A stretch of DNA of 14,969 nucleotides, from the NCBI GenBank assembly GCA_964530225.1, contig CAZHBA010000055.1, forward strand, positions 1 to 14,969, in the 5' to 3' direction. Origin of the DNA: CAZHBA01 sp964530225 (lineage in GTDB: Bacteria > Pseudomonadota > Alphaproteobacteria > UBA6615). The translations under genes and the position numbers were made by a program. Shown here one piece after another: positions 7,414 to 14,401 of the stretch. The notes under the pieces are model-generated. The model was given only the letters and a program-made list of their open reading frames with translations, was not told where the DNA came from and did no database searches. How positions within the stretch are numbered: position 1 is the stretch's first letter; the number at the start of each line of letters is the position of its first letter.

Positions 7414-7560
7414 CAAATAGTGTTTTTTTTGAAAGGGTTACTATTGCGGTAATATTGTACCGACCAACGAAATATTGAGGCTTGCACTGGCCCTACCCGG
7501 CAATGCACATTGCCGCTGGGCACATTCAAACCCATTTCAACAATATCGGTATCGGAGCAA
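7414..7560 (+). repeat. 147-bp inverted repeat, right copy (5' region of the crotonase gene)
   Basis: Partner of 6206-6352 in inverted orientation, 145 of 147 identical. It ends 11 bp before the crotonase ATG at 7572 and includes a GGAG at 7554-7557 (14 nt from that ATG, longer than ideal). The dyad with arms CGGCAATG / CATTGCCG is at 7490-7521. A possible promoter is a TTGAAA hexamer at about 7429-7434 followed by TAATAT or TATTGT. The two differences from the left copy fall in this TTGAAA. Together the copies enclose 1061 bp holding exactly rplM, rpsI and their promoter. Confidence 0.95.
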
Positions 7561-7571
7561 CACCAAATATC

Positions 7572-8411
7572 ATGAGTGACGCGGCGACAACTGCTGAAGT
7601 ACAGAATAGGTCCCTGCACCTGCTGCGCGAGGACCACGGTGCCGTTACGACCCTGACGTTGAACCAGCCAGCGAAAATGAACGCGTTATCGGGCAACATG
7701 CTCGACGAACTGCTGGCCGTCCTCGGTGATATCGCTGCCGACCGCGCGGTGCGCGTGGTTATCCTAGCGGCCAACGGCAAGGTGTTTTCCACCGGCCACA
7801 ACCTCAAGGATATCAGAGCTAACTACACGCTCGATTATCAGACCGCGCTGTTCGCCAAATCGAGCGAGGTCATGTTGTCGATCCTTCGCCTGCCGCAACC
7901 AGTAATCGCCAAGGTGCACGGCATGGCGACGGCGGCCGGTTGCCAATTGGTCGCCACCTGCGATATCGCTATTGCCGGGCAATCGGCGACGTTTGGTACC
8001 TCAGGCATCAATAACGGCCTGTTCTGCTCGACCCCCGCCGTAGCGCTGAGCCGCAACGTCAGCCGCAAACACGCGATGGAGATGCTGCTGACCGGCGATT
8101 TCATCGGTGCCAAACGGGCCGAGGATATCGGGTTGATCAGCCAGGTCGTCCCAGACGGCGACCTAGACACCGCAACCGAGGAGATGGCCGACAAGCTCGC
8201 CGCCAAGAGCGCCTTCGGACTAACGCTCGGCAAGCAAGGGTTTTACCGCCAACTGGAGATGGGGGTCAGCGATGCCTACGCCTTCACCGGCGCCGAGATG
8301 GCGCGCAACGTCATGGACCGCGACGCCGCCGAGGGTTTCGACGCATTCATCGAAAAACGGCAACCGTTGTGGGATCAATCCGCCCGGGATGATCCCGACA
8401 CCGAGGACTAA
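7572..8411 (+). CDS. Enoyl-CoA hydratase/isomerase (crotonase) family protein, ECHDC3-like
   Basis: A 279-aa crotonase-fold protein that should bind an acyl-CoA. The oxyanion-hole regions are present: FSTGHNLKD for the first and GMATAAGCQLVATCD for the second. However, the two glutamates that activate water in classical enoyl-CoA hydratases are absent. The usual GCEL is GCQL (Gln125), and the second site reads INNGLFCSTPAVAL without Glu. The sequence resembles the ECHDC3 group, whose reaction is poorly defined. The start at ATG 7572 (MSDAATTAEV) is chosen over an in-frame ATG at 7482, which would translate the inverted repeat. It is first in an operon with two CoA-binding proteins and metY (gaps of 6, 16 and 18 nt). 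Confidence 0.88.
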   Translation: MSDAATTAEVQNRSLHLLREDHGAVTTLTLNQPAKMNALSGNMLDELLAVLGDIAADRAVRVVILAANGKVFSTGHNLKDIRANYTLDYQTALFAKSSEVMLSILRLPQPVIAKVHGMATAAGCQLVATCDIAIAGQSATFGTSGINNGLFCSTPAVALSRNVSRKHAMEMLLTGDFIGAKRAEDIGLISQVVPDGDLDTATEEMADKLAAKSAFGLTLGKQGFYRQLEMGVSDAYAFTGAEMARNVMDRDAAEGFDAFIEKRQPLWDQSARDDPDTED

Positions 8412-8417
8412 TCTCTT

Positions 8418-8849
8418 GTGAGTCGTTTTTCCTATTCCGACGAAGTCTTGAGCAAGCTCTTCGGCGCGGTAAAGATTGTCGCCCTGGTCGGCGCCAGCCC
8501 GCGAGGCAAGCGCCGTGCCAGTTGGCGGGTGATGCGCTTCTGGCAGCAGCACGGCTATAAGGTCTACCCGGTCAATCCCGAGGCGCTGGGTCAAGAAATT
8601 CACGGTGAGAAAGTCTACGCTTCAATCTGGGACCTGCCCGAGCAGGTCGACTTGGTCAACATCTTCCGCCGCTTAAGCAAGGTGGCACCGGCAGTCGACG
8701 CTGCAATCGAAACCAGTGTGCCCTACATATGGATGCAGCTGAACGTCATCGACGAAGAAGCCGCGGCAAAGGCCGAAGCGGCGGGTGCGACGGTGATTAT
8801 GGACCGGTGCCCCGCAATCGAGCTGCCCCGGCTACAACGAGCCACTTAG
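8418..8849 (+). CDS. CoA-binding domain protein (YccU-like), first of a tandem pair
   Basis: A 143-aa stand-alone Rossmann-type CoA-binding domain, like the N-terminal module of succinyl-CoA synthetase alpha subunits. It has the nucleotide-binding turn VALVGASPRG (residues 21-30), YKVYPVNPEALGQEIHGEKV, a VDLVNIFRR strand-turn, and VIMDRCPAIE near the C-terminus. The start is GTG 8418, with GAGG 11 nt upstream inside the end of the crotonase gene; no later start keeps the domain. It is clearly paralogous to the following gene. The molecular role of YccU-like proteins is not established. The context suggests a part in acyl-CoA or methionine/sulfur metabolism (inference). Confidence 0.9.
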   Translation: MSRFSYSDEVLSKLFGAVKIVALVGASPRGKRRASWRVMRFWQQHGYKVYPVNPEALGQEIHGEKVYASIWDLPEQVDLVNIFRRLSKVAPAVDAAIETSVPYIWMQLNVIDEEAAAKAEAAGATVIMDRCPAIELPRLQRAT

Positions 8850-8865
8850 TTACAGGACCAATGGT

Positions 8866-9360
8866 ATGGAACCGCTTTATTATCCCGATTGGTTAATCCG
8901 TCGCATTCTGCGCGACACCAACATCATCGCCATGGTCGGTGCCAGCACAAATTGGAACCGGCCGAGCTACTTCGCCATGAAGTATCTGCAGGAGAAGGGC
9001 TTTCGCATAATCCCGGTCAATCCGCGCACAACTGGCGAAAAACTACTCGGCGAGACGGTCTATGCCAGCCTTAAGGACATCCCCGAGTCGGTCGAAATGG
9101 TCGACATTTTCCAGCGCGCTAGCCGAGTACCACCAATCGTCGACGAGGCCATCGAGATCGGCGCCAAGATCATCTGGATGCAGCTCACGGTAAGCCACAA
9201 CGAGGCGGCGAAAAAAGCCGAGGCAGCCGGTCTGACGGTGATCATGGACCGTTGTCCAAAAATTGAGTTCGGCCGTCTGAGCGGCGAGCTCGGCTGGTGC
9301 GGTATCAACACGCGGGTCATCACCTCGCGGCGGTCAAAAGAAATTCGCCTCCCGCATTGA
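8866..9360 (+). CDS. CoA-binding domain protein (YccU-like), second of a tandem pair
   Basis: A 164-aa paralogue of the preceding gene with the same order of motifs: IAMVGASTNW (residues 21-30), FRIIPVNPRTTGEKLLGETV, VEMVDIFQRASRVPPIVDEA, and VIMDRCPKIEFGRL. It has a C-terminal tail of about 20 residues (LGWCGINTRVITSRR) absent from the first copy. ATG 8866 has AGGA 8 nt upstream. Tandem, diverged copies suggest a heteromeric or specialised pair. Function unknown; placed directly before metY, 18 nt apart. Confidence 0.92.
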   Translation: MEPLYYPDWLIRRILRDTNIIAMVGASTNWNRPSYFAMKYLQEKGFRIIPVNPRTTGEKLLGETVYASLKDIPESVEMVDIFQRASRVPPIVDEAIEIGAKIIWMQLTVSHNEAAKKAEAAGLTVIMDRCPKIEFGRLSGELGWCGINTRVITSRRSKEIRLPH

Positions 9361-9378
9361 CGAGATGGAGTGACGGAC

Positions 9379-10695
9379 GTGGCTGACGACAATACACCCG
9401 CCAAACCACCCGGCTTCGAGACTTTGGCAATTCATGCCGGTGCCTCGCCCGATCCGTCGACCGGCGCGCGCAATGTGCCCATCTACCAGTCCAACTCCTT
9501 CGTGTTCGATGACGTCGACCACGCCGCCTCACTGTTTAATCTGCAGACCTTTGGCTACATCTACACGCGCATCGGCAATCCGACAGTATCGGCACTAGAG
9601 GAAAAGGTAGCGGCGCTGGAGAACGGCCGCGCCGCCGTCGCGACCGCGACCGGTCATGCAGCGCAGATGTTGGCCATGTACATCCTGATGGAACCAGGTG
9701 CCAATTTTGTATCTTCCAAAAATCTCTATGGCGGCTCGATCACCCAGTTCACCCACACCTTCGCCAAATTCGACTGGCGCTGCAGATTCGTCGACGCCGG
9801 CGATCCGGAGAATTTCCGGTCCGCCATCGACGATGGCACCAAGGCAATCTTCCTCGAGCTGCTGGCCAACCCCGGTGGCGTCATCATCGATATCGAGCCG
9901 GTGGCCGAGATCGCCCGCGAGGCCGGCATCCCACTAATCGTCGACAATACGACGGCGACCCCCTATCTGGTGCAGCCGTTCGACTGGGGTGCCGATATCA
10001 TCATCCACTCGATGACTAAATATCTTGGCGGCCACGGCAACGCCATGGGCGGCATTGTCGTCGAGAGCGGCCGCTTCGACTGGGGTCAGAACGACAAGTT
10101 CCCATCCCTCACACAGCCCGATCCGGCCTATCACGGCCTCACATTCCACGAGACCTTCGGCGATTTCAGCTATTCGACTAAGGGGCGCGCCGTTGCCCTG
10201 CGCGATCTGGGGCCTACCCTGTCGCCGATGAACGCCTACCTGATCCTCACCGGCATCGAGACCCTGCCGCTGCGCATGGAGCGCCATGTGCAAAATGCCC
10301 AGGCGGTGGCGGAATATCTCGAAGCCCACCCGGCGGTCGGTTGGGTGTCGTACGCCGGCCTCAAATCCAACCCCTTTAACGAGTTGGCCAAGAAATACCT
10401 ACCCAAGGGGCCGGGCGCACTATTCACCTTCGGCCTCAAGGACGGTTACGAAGCCGGCACCAAACTAGTCGAGAGCGTCGAGCTGATCTCGCACCTAGCC
10501 AATCTGGGCGATACGCGCACGCTAATTATCCACCCGGCCTCGACGACCCACCGCCAGCTCACCGAGGAGCAGCGCGTCGCTGCCGGTGCCGGACCGGACG
10601 TGGTGCGTATCTCGGTGGGCATCGAGACGGTCGACGACATCATCGCCGACCTCGATCAGGCGCTGAGCTACGTGCTGGCCAAGGCAGCAGAGTAA
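9379..10695 (+). CDS. metY: O-acetylhomoserine sulfhydrylase (MetY-type, PLP-dependent)
   Basis: Cytoplasmic PLP enzyme of the Cys/Met metabolism family that makes homocysteine from O-acetylhomoserine and sulfide in methionine synthesis. The 438-aa length fits MetY rather than the shorter MetZ or MetB. Motifs include TLAIHAG near the N-terminus, YTRIGNPT, ATGHAAQM, and the PLP-binding lysine Lys214 in IIHSMTKYLGGHGN. C-terminal features are LIIHPASTTH and VRISVGIE. GTG 9379 is preferred because GGAG lies 8 nt upstream; an in-frame GTG at 9370 overlaps that site and would add three residues. Last gene of the crotonase / CoA-binding / CoA-binding / metY operon, converging on ytoQ. Confidence 0.94.
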   Translation: MADDNTPAKPPGFETLAIHAGASPDPSTGARNVPIYQSNSFVFDDVDHAASLFNLQTFGYIYTRIGNPTVSALEEKVAALENGRAAVATATGHAAQMLAMYILMEPGANFVSSKNLYGGSITQFTHTFAKFDWRCRFVDAGDPENFRSAIDDGTKAIFLELLANPGGVIIDIEPVAEIAREAGIPLIVDNTTATPYLVQPFDWGADIIIHSMTKYLGGHGNAMGGIVVESGRFDWGQNDKFPSLTQPDPAYHGLTFHETFGDFSYSTKGRAVALRDLGPTLSPMNAYLILTGIETLPLRMERHVQNAQAVAEYLEAHPAVGWVSYAGLKSNPFNELAKKYLPKGPGALFTFGLKDGYEAGTKLVESVELISHLANLGDTRTLIIHPASTTHRQLTEEQRVAAGAGPDVVRISVGIETVDDIIADLDQALSYVLAKAAE

Positions 10696-10728
10696 GCCTC
10701 GAATTGATTTAGGAGTGAAGACGGCAGT

Positions 10729-11217
10729 CTACTCAGCTGCCTTGCCGTACCGTTGCTGAGGCATGACGCCACGAATTGCGTAGGCCAGCGCCTCGACCAC
10801 CTGACGGGGTTCGCGCGCCACGGCCTTGGCAGCCGCGTCAACCTCTTTCAGCGCATGGTCATGCTCAGGTGGGTGCAGGATGATCAGCGGCTTGCCGAGT
10901 GCCGCAGCGTAGCCGGCGTCGAAGGCGGCGTTCCACTGTTTGTACTTCTCGCCGAAGCGCACGACGACAACGTCGGCATCGGCGATGAGCGTGCCGGTGC
11001 GCATCGAATTGAGCAGCGCGCCCTTGTGGTCGTGCCAGAATGTCGTGTCTTCACTGCCGAAGATGGCGACACCGCAATCGTCGGAATTTTCGTGCACCGT
11101 CACCGGGGTGTTGAGAACTACCGGCAAGTCGGCCTCGGTAACGCCGTTGGCAATTTGCTCGCGCCAGTCGCTGTGGATTTCACCCGACAGATAGACTTTC
11201 CAGATTTTCTCGTTCAT
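10729..11217 (-). CDS. ytoQ: YtoQ family protein
   Basis: A 162-aa cytoplasmic protein beginning MNEKIWKVYLSGEIHSDWRE, the signature start of the YtoQ family. A central DADVVVVRFGEKYKQWNAAF segment is followed by GKPLIILHPPEHDHALKEVD; the fold resembles nucleoside 2-deoxyribosyltransferase-like proteins. The biochemical role of the family is not known to me. ATG 11217 is chosen because upstream translation has no family similarity and runs through the intergenic region. It converges on metY (33 nt between stops, no clear terminator) and is divergent from the decayed epimerase to its right. Confidence 0.88.
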   Translation of the reverse strand: MNEKIWKVYLSGEIHSDWREQIANGVTEADLPVVLNTPVTVHENSDDCGVAIFGSEDTTFWHDHKGALLNSMRTGTLIADADVVVVRFGEKYKQWNAAFDAGYAAALGKPLIILHPPEHDHALKEVDAAAKAVAREPRQVVEALAYAIRGVMPQQRYGKAAE

Positions 11218-11313
11218 TGAATCTGTCCCAATTTCCAATACTGGTTTCTGCAATTTTGCTCCGAGGATTATAGCAGGTAGGGCAAGGCGAGGCGAACCGA
11301 AGGGAGCGCAACC

Positions 11314-11907
11314 ATGAAGATCTGTGTCATCGGCGAGACGGGCATTCTTAGCCGCAATGTGGTGCCACGGCCCAGCGATCCATCGGAATGGGGGGACACG
11401 AAGGTACGAGTCAACGGCACCTGCTCGTTCCTCGCCGCCGCTACGGCCACCGGCACCGCGCGGATACTGCACCAAAGCATCGTCATGATCAACAAAAGCG
11501 ACGACGGGACATGGATCAACGAAAACTCGTCCTACCATGCCGTGCCACACATCCAATCGGCCGTTGACCTCGAAACTCTTGCACGTGACAGCAACCTCGA
11601 CTGACGCATCGTTTGCGCCGCACCGTTCTACGGTCCCAACACTGGTTTTGATGAATTTTGGCGCGACAGAGGCCGCGCCGAATCGCTGCAAGTCCCCGGC
11701 AACGGCGAAGGCTACCTATCGCTGATCCGTATCTCGGACGTCGCGATCGCGATCGTTGCCGCTATCGAAGCCCCCGACGATCAGCAAAACTATATGGCAA
11801 GCGACGACGAACCGGACACCTACAACGCGTTCTGCGGCCGCAACGAATAGCTACGCAGCCTCGACTGGGCACCGCATTACCCGAATTACCATTGCGGGCT
11901 CGTCTGA
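11314..11907 (+). pseudogene. Decayed NAD(P)-dependent epimerase/dehydratase
   Basis: The frame starts at ATG 11314 behind a good GGGAG (7 nt) with MKICVIGETGILSRNVVPR, a degraded nucleotide-binding start like the usual IxVxGATGxxGRxVVPxL. It then jumps to NGTCSFLAAATATGTARILHQS, so much of the N-terminal domain is deleted. An in-frame TGA at 11602-11604 falls after SNLD, where relatives usually have Trp (LDW); the frame then continues RIVCAAPFYGPNTGFDEFW and GYLSLIRISDVAIAIVAAIE. A second stop, TAG at 11848-11850, is followed by LRSLDWAPHYPNYHCGLV to the natural end at 11907. TGA is a true stop elsewhere here (rplM, the second CoA-binding gene), so recoding is unlikely. A dead gene by deletion plus two nonsense mutations. 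Confidence 0.82.
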
Positions 11908-11917
11908 ACGGACCTAG

Positions 11918-13141
11918 TCACTCAGCCGCTGCCGCGGCAGTCCGTTCGGCTGATGCCAGGCCGTCGCGCACCGGCGGCAGGAAGACGACACCGGCGATCA
12001 CGCCAACCGCCATAGACCCGAGAGCCCAATAGAGCCAGGCAAAATCGCCGGTCGTTGATTGCACAAAGGCAACAAACTGAATGGCGATCGGTGCCGCGCC
12101 CAGCGCCAGTACATAGCGGATACCAAAGAACAAACCGTGGTGGCGCTGCGGCACGAAGCGGGCGAACAGCAAGCTCTCAGCCGGCAGTGCGCTGGTCGCC
12201 GCCGTGGTCATGACGATAACGACGAGGACCAGCCCTGGTCCGACCAGAGTCGCGGCAATCCATAACATCGGTAGGTTGATGCACCAGGCAACGATATAGG
12301 CGCCCTTCCAGCTCCAGCGATCGGCCAGCCAACCACCAGCGAGTTGACCAAAACCGGAGAGGAAATAGACGGCGAACACCATAAGGCCTATACCCAGCGT
12401 ACCCTCGCCGAGAAAATCGCCCACGCGGGCGTTGAACATTTTCGGTGCAGCGCTCTGTGTCACCTGATAGGTCAAGCCGCTGGCCAAGGTCGCCACCAGC
12501 AGGATCGACACTCCCCGCAAACGCTCGTCGCGCGTCGGCTGGCCGCCTTTGGACCCCATCGCCTCCCGCGGTTCAGCGATCCGTCCGGCACGGGTCAACA
12601 GCGCCATCACCGCGGCGATAACAATGCTGACTAGACCCGGCACGATAAACGCTGCCTGCCAGCCGGCGATATCGATCAGGGCACCCGCCGACAAACCGCC
12701 AGTGCCAACGCCGACACCGCCGAACAGGCCATTGATGGCCAGCGCCTTGCCGGGATTATGCCGGGCGACGCGCATAACCCACGGCACCCCGACGGGATGA
12801 AAAACGGCGGCGAAGATACCAATTGCTGCCAGCACCGGCAGCAATGTTGCCGGTCCGTCGGTAAACCCGGCAACGATGCTGAAGCCGCCCATGCCCGCGA
12901 AGGCCAACGTAATCATGCCGCGCGCGCTCCAGCGGTCGGCCAACCAGCCAGCCGGCAACGCCGCCAGACCAATAAGGATTGCAGCCGGGGTCCACAGCGC
13001 GATCAAGTTGGCAAATGGCCGATCCCAAACAATTTCGAGCGCCAGAACGATGGTAAAATAATATGCGGCGAACAGGTGCATGATGGCATGCGCCAGCGCG
13101 GCGAAAATCAGCGAATTTGTCTCAGGGGAAAATTGTGTCAT
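11918..13141 (-). CDS. Major facilitator superfamily transporter
   Basis: A 407-aa inner-membrane transporter with about twelve hydrophobic segments. MFS loop motifs follow the second segment of each half: GWLADRWSARG in the N-terminal half and GGWLADRWSWKG in the C-terminal half. Other segments include GLFGGVGVGTGGLSAGALIDIAG and a central hydrophilic loop around residues 200-215. ATG 13141 (MTQFSPETN) is chosen; an upstream in-frame start would overlap cutA. It begins 7 nt after cutA and is likely co-transcribed with it. Substrate unknown; nothing in the context identifies it. Confidence 0.9.
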   Translation of the reverse strand: MTQFSPETNSLIFAALAHAIMHLFAAYYFTIVLALEIVWDRPFANLIALWTPAAILIGLAALPAGWLADRWSARGMITLAFAGMGGFSIVAGFTDGPATLLPVLAAIGIFAAVFHPVGVPWVMRVARHNPGKALAINGLFGGVGVGTGGLSAGALIDIAGWQAAFIVPGLVSIVIAAVMALLTRAGRIAEPREAMGSKGGQPTRDERLRGVSILLVATLASGLTYQVTQSAAPKMFNARVGDFLGEGTLGIGLMVFAVYFLSGFGQLAGGWLADRWSWKGAYIVAWCINLPMLWIAATLVGPGLVLVVIVMTTAATSALPAESLLFARFVPQRHHGLFFGIRYVLALGAAPIAIQFVAFVQSTTGDFAWLYWALGSMAVGVIAGVVFLPPVRDGLASAERTAAAAAE

Positions 13142-13148
13142 GCTGGCT

Positions 13149-13499
13149 TCAGGTCTTTGCCGTTTCGGCGACGATCCAGTCAAAATAGGCGATGTTGCCG
13201 CCAGCTAGCGGTATCTCGACCACGCACGGCAGCTCGTAGCTGTGCAGCGCCTTCACCCGCTCGGTCAACACCCCTACCCTTTCGGGCGTGGTTTTTAAGA
13301 TGAGCACAGTCTCCTCGTCCTCTGACACCTTGCCTTCCCACCAATAGAACGAGCGCACCCCCTTGATGATATTGCCGCAGGCAGCCAAGCGCTCTTCGAC
13401 CACCGCACGGGCAATCGTCACCGCCTCGTCGCGCGATCCACAGGTGATATAAACTATGCTGGCCGCGTGGCCAGAGTTCTGCAATGAAGCCAAAGTCAT
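13149..13499 (-). CDS. cutA: CutA1 divalent-cation tolerance protein
   Basis: A 116-aa small trimeric cytoplasmic protein of the CutA1 family (ferredoxin-like fold). Recognisable are VYITCGSRDEAVTIARAVVE, ERLAACGNIIKGVRSFYWWEGKV (read as two adjoining motifs), EETVLILKTT, and HSYELPCVVEIPLAGGN near the end. The first part before ASIVYIT is a short variable extension. Length is typical. The family is linked to metal tolerance in E. coli, but its mechanism is unsettled. First of a two-gene unit with the MFS transporter. Confidence 0.95.
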   Translation of the reverse strand: MTLASLQNSGHAASIVYITCGSRDEAVTIARAVVEERLAACGNIIKGVRSFYWWEGKVSEDEETVLILKTTPERVGVLTERVKALHSYELPCVVEIPLAGGNIAYFDWIVAETAKT

Positions 13500-13521
13500 T
13501 AAACCTTAACCTTCGGACTAC

Positions 13522-13550
13522 TTGGCGCAAGAGCCATTTTACACTACGAT
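13522..13550 (+). promoter_or_regulatory. Candidate promoter for the small winged-helix-like gene
   Basis: TTGGCG (13522-13527) and TACGAT (13545-13550), each matching the sigma-70 consensus at 4 of 6 positions, are separated by exactly 17 bp in the 119-bp divergent region between cutA and the gene at 13619. This would give a leader of roughly 60 nt. Confidence 0.35.
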
Positions 13551-13618
13551 CAGCTTCGGTTGCACGGAGCGTCGGTCCCGTTGGGTGGAAACGCGTTTCG
13601 TTCGATTCTGGAGAGAAT

Positions 13619-13948
13619 ATGTCCTCACCCAGCCGCAAGCTAAACCCGTCTGACGGTGACAATGTGGTTGCCCTGCAGCCCCATCGCCAACGCGCCCCCA
13701 TCAAAAAGGTCGACGGTATCGGCAAGGTATCCGCGGCCCAACGGGAATGGCTGGCGCGAGGCCTGGCCCAGCCGGGTAGCAAATTACCGCTGTTTGACCG
13801 CGACGGCCAGAAGATCAGCGACCGCACGATAAAGAGCTGTATTCGTAAAGGGTGGGCCGAACCTTGGTTTGAAAACCCGATAAAGCCCGATTGGCTGGTT
13901 TGCAAATTAACCGAGTCCGGTCGGCGCGCAGTAGGTACTAAAAATTAA
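13619..13948 (+). CDS. Small winged-helix-like hypothetical protein
   Basis: A 109-aa protein with a disordered, basic N-terminus (residues 1 to about 35), followed by a helical region (SAAQREWLARGLAQ) and a segment resembling the end of a winged helix. In that segment, DRTIKSCIRKGWAEPWF looks like a recognition helix and wing, and LVCKLTESGRRAV matches the LTxxGR ending common in MarR/PadR-like winged helices. The start at ATG 13619 is set by GGAG 5 nt upstream; the frame is open 45 codons further but without a site. Probably a DNA-binding or regulatory protein, by resemblance only. Monocistronic, divergent from cutA. Confidence 0.75.
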   Translation: MSSPSRKLNPSDGDNVVALQPHRQRAPIKKVDGIGKVSAAQREWLARGLAQPGSKLPLFDRDGQKISDRTIKSCIRKGWAEPWFENPIKPDWLVCKLTESGRRAVGTKN

Positions 13949-14237
13949 TTGGTAGAACGTTTTTCCATTATAAAGAAACGTTTTATTATACTTTTCTCGG
14001 GTACATAATTAATATTCCGTTATCTTTTGAAGGCCATTGCTTGCTGGCCAAAATTAGAATTTATACGCAATACCCCACACGCAGTGAACCTTAGATTGGG
14101 TCGCTAATTAAGCTCACCTTTACGTTAGCGTCTTATTTTTCAACCTTCTGAATACGTGAGCACGCCTGCATTCCGGCGGCTAAAAGGTTGTTGGATTATG
14201 AATTTAACTGCGGTGCCAACGCGAGCTTCCTAAAAAG
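13949..14237. other. AT-rich intergenic stretch with several inverted repeats
   Basis: No convincing gene. Dyads: AACGTTT / AAACGTT (13956-13962 and 13976-13982) followed by a T-rich run, which may end transcription of the gene to the left; GGCCA / TGGCC (14032-14036 and 14045-14049); CGCTAA / TTAGCG (14102-14107 and 14125-14130); and CAACCTT / AAGGTTG (14141-14147 and 14184-14190) enclosing CGCC / GGCG. The last two sit side by side and could be part of a structured RNA or a regulatory region. Confidence 0.45.
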
Positions 14238-14345
14238 ATGGCTTCAACACAAAATGACCCCGACATTGTTGTGCCACAAGGAGAAATCGAGGGAATTTTG
14301 CGACGGGCACAAAAAAATGGGCCAGCCGACTGGCTAACCCATTGA
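14238..14345 (+). CDS. Possible 35-aa small protein
   Basis: The reading frame MASTQNDPDIVVPQGEIE then GILRRAQKNGPADWLTH has protein-like composition, but only a weak purine run (AAAAAG) directly before the ATG. Its 3' end overlaps the tRNA terminator on the other strand. No family recognised. It may be spurious or the remaining start of a gene cut by a rearrangement at the tRNA-Pro remnant. Confidence 0.2.
   Translation: MASTQNDPDIVVPQGEIEGILRRAQKNGPADWLTH
14311..14342 (-). terminator. Rho-independent terminator after the tRNA-Pro remnant
   Basis: Read on the minus strand, GCCAG-TCGG-CTGGC forms a stem-loop extended by ATGG / CCAT across a GTTA bulge and followed directly by seven T. It begins 12 nt after the end of the tRNA-like sequence, as expected for the native terminator of a tRNA gene. 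Confidence 0.8.
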
Positions 14346-14354
14346 TTTCATTGA

Positions 14355-14401
14355 TCGGGACGGCAGGATTGGAACCTGCTACCCCCACACCCCCAGTGTG
14401 A
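14355..14401 (-). tRNA. 3' half of tRNA-Pro(GGG), likely an attachment-site remnant
   Basis: On the minus strand the sequence folds as the 3' part of a tRNA. The anticodon arm is TCACA / TGTGG (one G-T pair) with loop CTGGGGG, giving anticodon GGG (14394-14392). A 5-nt variable loop, the T-arm GCAGG / CCTGC with loop TTCCAAT, the acceptor strand CGTCCCG and discriminator A follow. The D-arm and the matching 5' acceptor strand CGGGACG are not found on the upstream side, so the gene is incomplete. The T-loop has C where a purine is nearly invariant, and TCA follows instead of CCA, consistent with a non-functional copy. Tyrosine integrases commonly use anticodon-to-3'-end tRNA segments as att cores. 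Inferred: junction of an integrated element lying to the right. Confidence 0.72.

Noticed and set aside
7482..7571. Earlier in-frame start for the crotonase gene
   Set aside because: It would translate part of the repeat, lacks a ribosome binding site and has no family similarity before MSDAA.
7308..7637. N-terminal extension of L13 reading through the right inverted repeat
   Set aside because: L13 proteins start at MKTYSAKPSD; the upstream frame crosses the promoter and the repeat by chance.
11314..11907. TGA recoding (tryptophan or selenocysteine) in the epimerase frame
   Set aside because: TGA is used as a stop in neighbouring genes; a second stop and an N-terminal deletion indicate decay; no SECIS-like element is evident.
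12758..13303. 181-codon plus-strand frame opposite the MFS transporter and cutA
   Set aside because: It is an antisense shadow with no protein family character; both genes on the other strand are clear.
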